A stretch of 64,000 nucleotides of DNA from positions 186,001 through 250,000 of the forward strand of contig JAVTVY010051604.1 in NCBI GenBank assembly GCA_036873755.1, read 5' to 3'. The notes beneath the pieces are model-generated. The model saw only the letters and a list, made by a program, of their open reading frames with translations. It was not told the DNA's origin and did no database searches. The position numbers were made by a program, and so were the translations under genes. Source of the stretch: Hanleya hanleyi (Eukaryota; Mollusca; Polyplacophora; Lepidopleurida; Hanleyidae). Position 1 is the first letter of the stretch, and each line of letters starts with the position of its first letter. Positions 58,391-64,000 of this stretch are shown here, in pieces.

Positions 58391-58616
58391 CGGGGGTGAA
58401 CATCTTGGTGGTTGACAGAGGTGGTTGGTGGTTGAAACGGCCAGGCCGCTTCCCTTTTATAGCACGCTAGCTGGTATCATATTTGGGCACCTCCGTGTCT
58501 CTTCGGTGATCTCCGTGACATCTTCGGTGACCTCCGTGGCCCGTGTCACGTGACCGGAACTGACCTTTGACCCCGGCGCGCAAATGGGCGTCAACGCCCG
58601 GTGGTGGTGGTGGTGA
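58391..58616 (-). promoter_or_regulatory. orphan promoter copy without a gene
   Basis: A full copy of block P (ATG-context CATCTTGGTGG, TATAAAAG at 58,454-58,461, CTCCGTG repeats, CACGTG, TGACCTTTGACCCC, GCGCGCAAA) ends at the start codon. On the minus strand it would drive transcription into the Q block rather than into a gene. Confidence 0.75.
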
Positions 58617-59160
58617 TGGTGGGAACTCCCGTGTGGCAGAGCTCTTGTATCGGAGCTCTTGGAGCTCAAAGCCTGTGGAGGTCAGATCTCAGAAGTGATA
58701 TTTGCATATGACCTCTGTGAGGTCACTTCCGCTTCCGTTCAGTTGACTGAAACTGACCTTTGACCCCGGGCGTGCAAAGGTTTCCACCGCGGTGGAAACC
58801 TTTACACCGCGCGCGCCGGTCACGTGAACGGAAGCGGAAGTGACCTCACAGAGGTCATATGCAAATGTCACTTCCGTGCCCTGAGCTCCACAGGCTTTGA
58901 GTTCCAAGAGCTCCGATCCAAGAAACACACTCGCAAGCACACCCATACACACACAGAGGCATACATACACACACACATACACACGCACTTGCACGCACAC
59001 GCATACACCCAGACACACGCATACACACAGGCGGGTCACAGGTCAGTTCCGGTCACGTGAACGGAAGCAGAAGTGACCTCACAGAGGTCATATGCAAATG
59101 TCACTTCTGAGATCTGAGCTCCACAGGCTTTGAGCTCCAAGAGCTCCGATACAAGAGCTC
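58617..59160. repeat. central palindromic block Q, right part, with a 28-bp perfect palindrome
   Basis: Q inverted at 58,617-58,745, then forward at 58,818-58,925 and 59,040-59,160, with an (AC)n tract at 58,925-59,030. Between them, 58,776-58,803 is a perfect 28-bp palindrome centred on CCGCGG, next to GCGCGCGCC. Octamers are at 58,859 and 59,092, and inverted at 58,700. Confidence 0.8.
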
Positions 59161-59405
59161 TGCCACACGGGAGTTCCCACCACCACCACCACCACCACCA
59201 CCTCCACCACCACCGGGCGTTGACGCCCATTTGCGCGCCGGGGTCAAAGGTCAGTTCCGGTCACGTGACACGGGACACGGAGGTCACCGAAGATGTCACG
59301 GAGATCACCGAAGAGACACGGAGGTGCCCGAACATGATACCAGCTAGCGTGCTATAAAAGGGAAGCGGCCTGGCCGTTTCATCAGACACTCTGTCAACCA
59401 CCAAG
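59161..59405 (+). promoter_or_regulatory. promoter block P, right arm (gene A)
   Basis: Includes (CCA)n, TTTGCGCGC (59,230), the nuclear-receptor DR1-like GGGTCAAAGGTCA (59,241-59,253), CACGTG (59,262), CGGAGGTCACCGAAGA repeats, and TATAAAAG at 59,353-59,360. The start codon is at 59,406. Confidence 0.75.
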
Positions 59406-60319
59406 ATGTTCACTTGTACTACGTGCTCGAAATCATTCATCGTCTGCACGACTTGCGCCGCCATGAGGCTACCAAGCACGAAGGAACCGCCCGGTATAAC
59501 TGTACGATATGTACACTGTCGTTTCAGCGCCCGGATCATTTACAGCGCCACACACGTGCACGCCATGAAGTACCCAAGCGTCCATGCGAAGAATGTGGTC
59601 GGCTTTTCAAACTGACCAGTCAGTTGCTGCGACACCAACGCACACGACACCCTGTTCCGCAGCCACGTTTGCAGGTAGAAGAGCCCGTAGGCATCAATAT
59701 CGAAACAGGGGGAACTCCCACCCATCGCACGAGGGCCGATGATGATGTCGCCCTAATTCAACAGTCAAATTCCGACGACAAGACCTTGGGCCAGATTTTG
59801 TACGACGTGGAGGGCAAAGTACACTTCGTGGACGAACCCATAAATGTTCCCAGCGATGTGTTACACGAAGACTATCCAGTGAGTGACATTTATCGGCGCC
59901 ATTGGCCCATGATCCGGCACTGTTTTTACCGTCATCGCCCTATTCAAGATATCTGCAATTTCCGACTGACTGACCTCACCCGTCTACGCAACTATGTGGA
60001 AGCCATCTTCAATGACCAAGCTACGTCCTTCAAATTAAATCTGGCGTTTGGTTATGTGCTGCAGCACAAGGACACAGACCAAGCCCGATATTTTTACCCG
60101 AGCAGTAACATCCGTGTATTTGACCAACCGTTTACCATCATTAACCGGGCGTCGCTAGAGACGATGCTGGAGAAACTGGACACCGTGGATCCCTTGGAAT
60201 GGGCCCAACAGCAACGCCCCAACACCAAGTGGACAGTGGAGAGTGTGACCAATGTTACGTTTCTGGTTACCAAGCTGACCGACCACACCCATCCGCTGAA
60301 TGCGTCACTCATGCACTGA
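59406..60319 (+). pseudogene. zinc-finger gene A, right copy (frameshifted)
   Basis: ATG at 59,406 with the same start context as the other copies. A one-base loss near 59,443 (TTCATCGTC here, TTCACTAGTC in the left copy) breaks the frame before the histidines of finger 1. The second frame then carries the remainder: finger 2 (CTICTLSFQRPDHLQRHTRARH), finger 3 (CEECGRLFKLTSQLLRHQRTRH), an acidic/Thr-rich linker, and the conserved domain from DEPINVPSD to SLMH, stop at 60,317-60,319. The linker and domain are fully open, so this copy is otherwise well preserved. DNA binding is likely; the role of the domain is unknown. Confidence 0.83.
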
Positions 60320-60485
60320 TGAATAACATAACATGTCGTACATACTCTATATGTCTACATGTTGATCGTTGACGTTACGGAGGTGACCGAAGAGACACGG
60401 AGGTTGCCGAAGATGTCACGGCTCGGCCCTCGACTTGGGGATAGTTGAACTGAGTGTGCTAAAAATAGATGATCAGCTAGCGTAC

Positions 60486-60493
60486 TATAAAAG
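60486..60493 (+). promoter_or_regulatory. TATA box of gene B, right arm
   Basis: TATAAAAG about 46 bases before the ATG at 60,539, in the conserved AGCTAGCGT context. The segment 60,320-60,485 between genes A and B carries two CCGAAGA repeats and no gene. Confidence 0.75.
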
Positions 60494-60538
60494 GGAAGCG
60501 GCCTGACCGTTTCATCAGACACTGTGTCAGCCACCAAG

Positions 60539-61225
60539 ATGTTCACTTGCACAACTTGTCAGGAGCAGTTTATTCGTCTGCACCACTTGCGCCGCCATGA
60601 GGCCTCCATCCACAACGATGCACGGTACACTTGTATAATCTGCTCACGGTCATTCAATCGGGAGGATCATTTACTGCGCCATGAGAGGGCACTCCACGCG
60701 GGTGCGACGGTACAATGTACCGATTGTGGTCGACTCTTCAAACGACCCAGTCGGTTCAGACAGCACCAACGTTTGATTCATAGTCCATCACCACGGTATG
60801 AGCGACAACTTTCCACTAAAGAGGCACCCATGAGGGTCAGACCCAGTGAAGATGAACCCGGGAAGACGAACGCCACTGGTGATGCGACGATGAAGAGCCC
60901 GCCTATACCCACAGTTCAGAAGAGCGTGGATATCCAGCCGGACCTCAGTGTTACGGTTTCGAGTCATACGCCTGACGACATCGAACATTTTCTGGACGAG
61001 CCCATAAATGTTCCTAGCGATCTCTTACAGGACGCCCCTCCAGTGAGTGACATCTATCTGCGCCATTGGCCCATGATCCGTCATCGCCCTATTCAAGATA
61101 TCTACAATTTCCGACTGACTGACCTCACCCGTCTACGCAATTACGTGGAAGCCATCTTCAATGACCAAGCTACGTCATTCTAATTAAATCTGGCGTTTGG
61201 TTATGTGCTGCAGCATAAGGACACA
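60539..61225 (+). pseudogene. zinc-finger gene B, right copy (broken)
   Basis: ATG at 60,539. Three complete C2H2 fingers: CTTCQEQFIRLHHLRRHEASIH, CIICSRSFNREDHLLRHERALH and CTDCGRLFKRPSRFRQHQRLIH. A linker of about 70 residues (absent from the left copy) is followed by the conserved domain. The domain has lost five codons (IRHRPI where the others have IRHCFYRHRPI), and an AAA-to-TAA change stops the frame at 61,181-61,183. Homology runs on to 61,225, where a deletion joins it to the 174-bp repeat. The protein therefore lacks the C-terminal part of the domain, but its finger region is the best preserved in the element. Confidence 0.82.
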
Positions 61226-61465
61226 AATGTCGAGAAGTAGGTTTCCAAGGGGGACAAACATTGATCCTATACCCCCAGTATGGGACTATATGGGGCTATA
61301 TCGTACTTTTCCAAAAAATTTCACCGTTTCGTGCCGGGATACTTCCTATCATGTTCTAAATGACGAGACTAAGAAAACGAGACCCCACAACCTATACCGC
61401 AAATGTCGAGAAATAGGTTTCCCAGGATGGTCCTATACCCACCCCCCATACCCCATATAGGCATT
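61226..61465 (+). repeat. 174-bp repeat remnant, right arm
   Basis: About 1.3 copies of the 174-bp unit, joined directly to gene B at GACACAAATGTCGAG. The left arm has three copies and another 1.5 kb of tandem repeats between this array and gene B, which are missing here. Confidence 0.85.
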
Positions 61466-61639
61466 TTCACGTAATTTAGAATAAAGTCCGTGTTCCGTAT
61501 TTTTTCAGGAAAATTTTTACATGCCCCCACCCATGCTTGAAATATACTTCACGTTGATACCTCATACAACTCCATCGGCCCATTAGGGGCTCCCCTAGCT
61601 CCAAAACGTCTAGCAGGACCCATACAAGGTCCAGTTTTC

Positions 61640-61870
61640 GACACTAGTTGACCACATCCCGACGAAATGCTAGTTTTCGACACCGGATGTGCCGCCATCT
61701 TGAACATACGTGCCGCCATCTTGGATATGTCCCATAATGCACCGGCACAAAATACTCGCTTCTGATTGGCTGAGAGCTCTGTGACGGATTTGAAATACTC
61801 GCCTCTGATTGAACGAGAGCTCCGCATTGCGTCTGCGCCTGCGCAGAATGATATTCCTGCCGCACACCCA
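61640..61870. promoter_or_regulatory. CpG-rich promoter-like module, right arm
   Basis: Complement of 53,236-53,500 with YY1-type GCCGCCATCTTGAAC, GCCGCCATCTTGG, an ATTGG box (61,765) and a GCGCCTGCGCAG NRF1-like site near 61,844 that has diverged from the palindrome seen in the left arm. Confidence 0.6.
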
Positions 61871-62410
61871 ACCCATCAGATGCCCCTTCACGAATGCTTC
61901 ACATGGATACCTCACTCGACCCCATTGGCCCATAAGTAGCTCCCCTAGATCACAACACGTCTATTTTCATACACTTGGGCCACCGCGCATGCGCAGAATG
62001 CCGAGATTTCAACCCCACACCCAGCCCATCAGATGCCCCTTCACGAATGCTTCACTTTGATACCTCACTCGACCCCATTGGACCATTAATGGCTCCCCTA
62101 CATCTCAACACGTCTATTTCCATAAGCTTGGGCCACCGCGCATGCGCAGAATGCCGATACTTCAACCCCACACCCAGCCCATCAGATGTCCCTTCACGAA
62201 TGCTTCACTTTGATACCTCACTCGACCCCATCGGACCATTAGTGGCTCCCCCACATCTCAACACGTCTATTTCCATACCCTTGGGCCACCGCGCATGCGC
62301 AGAATGCCGATATTTTAACCCCACACCCAGCCCATTAGATGCCCCTTCACATAAGCTTCACTTTGATACCTCATTCGACCCCATCGGTCCATTAGTGCCT
62401 CCCCTAGCTC
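61871..62410 (+). repeat. 153-bp codon-multiple tandem repeat, right arm
   Basis: Mirror of 52,556-53,235 with three to four units in a plus-strand open frame of 154 codons, and NRF1 sites GCGCATGCGCAG at about 61,985, 62,138 and 62,292. Confidence 0.85.
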
Positions 62411-62934
62411 CAAAACGTCTATTTAGGTATTCCCCGTAAAGACGCAAATGTTCGAATCAGGGGAGATGACCCGGTATTTGTCCTACAGAGGGTTCGCCCA
62501 GTCAGAGTTGTCTTCCTTGCCTCCAGAGGGCAGCGCTATCGATGTCGTGATGTCAAACGGGAATCCCCATAGCAAGCGCCGCCATTTTGTTTGTTTATTT
62601 TTTGCGGAGGCATACCGGACAATAAACGCTCGCCCCTGGGGTCGCACTGATCCTAGACTCGTCATAATAAGATCGTACAACACCTATAGGGTATCTTTAT
62701 TATTATTATATGTCTTAGAGGGGTTTTTGAGGGTAATGTGAGGGTTTCTTGAGGGTAATGTTGCTCAATTTACCGTGACATGAGACGAGGCAAAAATTCA
62801 AGATGGCTGCCAAACTCTGGCAGATCGAGTTGCCCCCCCATGCATCCAAAGTGTACAGATGGCGCCACCATAGGAAGTTGTGACGTCATAGTTACATCCG
62901 GGGGAAATGTTGTAAGATATCACGGCTATATACT
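62411..62934. repeat. outer terminal block, right arm
   Basis: Complement of 52,019-52,555; it ends at CTATATACT. CRE TGACGTCA at 62,881. Confidence 0.88.
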
Positions 62935-64000
62935 ACTGCCGTACATCCATTCTTCGCAAAGTAACTACATCCCCAATTACTACATCGAATGGGATGCACC
63001 GGCTATACTATAATGGAAAATTAATTTGTAAAATTATGATCGGGTACAGGCACTTTGTTGGTGTATGTATTTATTTTTCTGAAATATGTACGGTAATTAA
63101 TAAATACACGTATATTATAAACAGCTTGGGGTGGCCTTGTAGGAATGAGTAATGTCTAAATATCTGTGAAAGTTGACAGTATAGCGTATAACATATACAT
63201 TTAATTAAGTCAATTGTATTTAGTCGTCTACTGTCTTACATTCTATACCGAGAGAATTATAATTTTGTGTAAAAAATCATCGATTATAAATATCACGAAG
63301 AAATTTTTGTCATTTTGTAGATATAAGTTTACATACATATTTACCAGCTGGGCTAAACAGTCAACTAAAATGAGGCAAATCACTCATTTTTCAAATTAGA
63401 CGAAAACGATTAGATGAAAACCGACAGCACACCCTGCATACCAAACCGCTGCTCCAACTTCCGCCGTAGGGTCAACTTCCGCCGGAGGGAAGATCGTGCA
63501 AAATGGTAGGACAACTTGTTGGTTTTTACGTTGATATGTCAGAACCATACCCTATCAACAATATCAAATTGTCTCAATCGTTAGATGGTACGTTTATTTA
63601 ACTAGCTGACGTGTTTTTGAGAACGGGATAATTCTAAATAGACAATTACATCCATTAGAAGCCGAATCTAGAAACCTTTCTTAGAAAAACTACATCAAAT
63701 ATGCATTTTATCTAATTAATCAAGAATATACCTACGATCGTTATGTAAAACGAGGTTGCCTTTTAATGTTGTTAGGAGGATGTTAGGAGGATGACGTCAC
63801 AGATCAGTACCTAGGTTGTTTACTTTCACTGCTCCAGGGAAATGTGAATTTACTCTGGATTTCCTAGGAGTTTCTGTCCCAATATGTGCTCACGTGCTTT
63901 TGAAGGTATGGGTGACTCTCGTTGATACTCATTTACTGCTGATCGTTCATATTTCGTGTATTATACGACTGTGAAGTTTGCAGATCAGCTCTATTTGTTA
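62935..64000. other. right flank, no gene seen
   Basis: AT-rich unique sequence. About 63,220-63,330 is a diverged relative of the foldback arm at 38,508-38,703 (TAGTCGTCTAC, ATCGAT ... ATATCACG.AGAAAT, GTCATTTTGTAGA). GTCAACTTCCGCCG is doubled near 63,450-63,490. No ORF of interest. Confidence 0.6.

Larger units (their letters stand above)
52019..62934. mobile_element. giant inverted-repeat element with paired zinc-finger genes
   Basis: The ends are reverse complements (AGTATATAGCCGTGATATC at 52,019 and its complement ending at 62,934), and the similarity continues almost to the centre. The order in each arm, from outside in, is: terminal block, 153-bp repeats, promoter-like CG-rich block, 174-bp repeats, gene B, gene A, TATA promoter, and central palindromes. 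Genes in both arms are transcribed outward. The right arm is about 2.2 kb shorter because of a deletion at 61,226. There is no clear target duplication, and no transposase, integrase or complete polymerase is visible. It may be a new family of large transposon, or a relic of a DNA-virus-like element. Confidence 0.85.

Noticed and set aside
57689..59357. His-rich and Thr/His-rich ORFs near the palindrome centre
   Set aside because: They are translations of (CCA)n/(GGT)n and (AC)n tracts lying in the promoter blocks.

Overview
The window is nuclear DNA of an animal, most likely a marine invertebrate. The signs are split genes with GT/AG introns, C2H2 zinc-finger genes with SUMO-type linker motifs, a non-LTR retrotransposon with an AATAAA signal and a (CTAT)n tail, many MITE-like foldbacks, and vertebrate-type control motifs (NRF1, CRE, NF-Y, YY1, octamer). 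A short repeat tail ending in CACTCA units at about 49,900 looks lophotrochozoan (mollusc-like), but that is recollection. Only one host gene looks intact. Most of the window is repeats and mobile DNA.

1-11,290: arrays of a 27-bp minisatellite, whose unit carries a 7-bp stem hairpin, alternate with copies of a segmental block. Two blocks are short. Two longer ones carry a minus-strand coding exon of a SUMO-motif protein. One block is split by a 2.7-kb transposon (4,613-7,321) with long TIRs and a TAT target duplication, and the empty site is visible in the sister blocks.

11,291-34,000: a roughly 2.9-kb noncoding segment occurs twice in opposite orientation (11,757-14,626 and 29,791-32,812). 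Between the two copies lie a 6.7-kb LINE (17,330-24,031), a deleted tandem copy of the surrounding element (24,597-25,384), and a foldback. The LINE ORF1 appears to encode an RNase H1-type hybrid-binding domain, a PHD-like finger and an SGNH esterase. Its ORF2 encodes an APE endonuclease and a reverse transcriptase. Both ORFs carry frameshifts.

34,000-52,018: several foldback elements; a two-exon C2H2 zinc-finger gene (39,259-42,451, +) with a duplicated segment in its intron; a direct repeat flanking a foldback; a tRNA-like SINE head; a broken BED-like finger; and the C-terminal end of a reverse transcriptase (-).

52,019-62,934: the most unusual part is a giant inverted-repeat element of about 10.9 kb. 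Each arm carries two tandem zinc-finger genes (A, then B) transcribed outward from a central control region. The fingers are joined to a conserved domain that resembles the N-terminal part of DNA-polymerase-like proteins of other large elements. Outside the genes lie codon-multiple tandem repeats (153 and 174 bp) loaded with NRF1, CRE, NF-Y and YY1 sites. The centre is a nest of palindromes with TATA promoters, octamers, ETS sites, nuclear-receptor half-sites, CACGTG boxes and a perfect 28-bp palindrome. All four gene copies are broken, each by different lesions, so this copy is probably dead or depends on another one. No transposase, integrase or complete polymerase is visible in it. 62,935-64,000 holds no gene.
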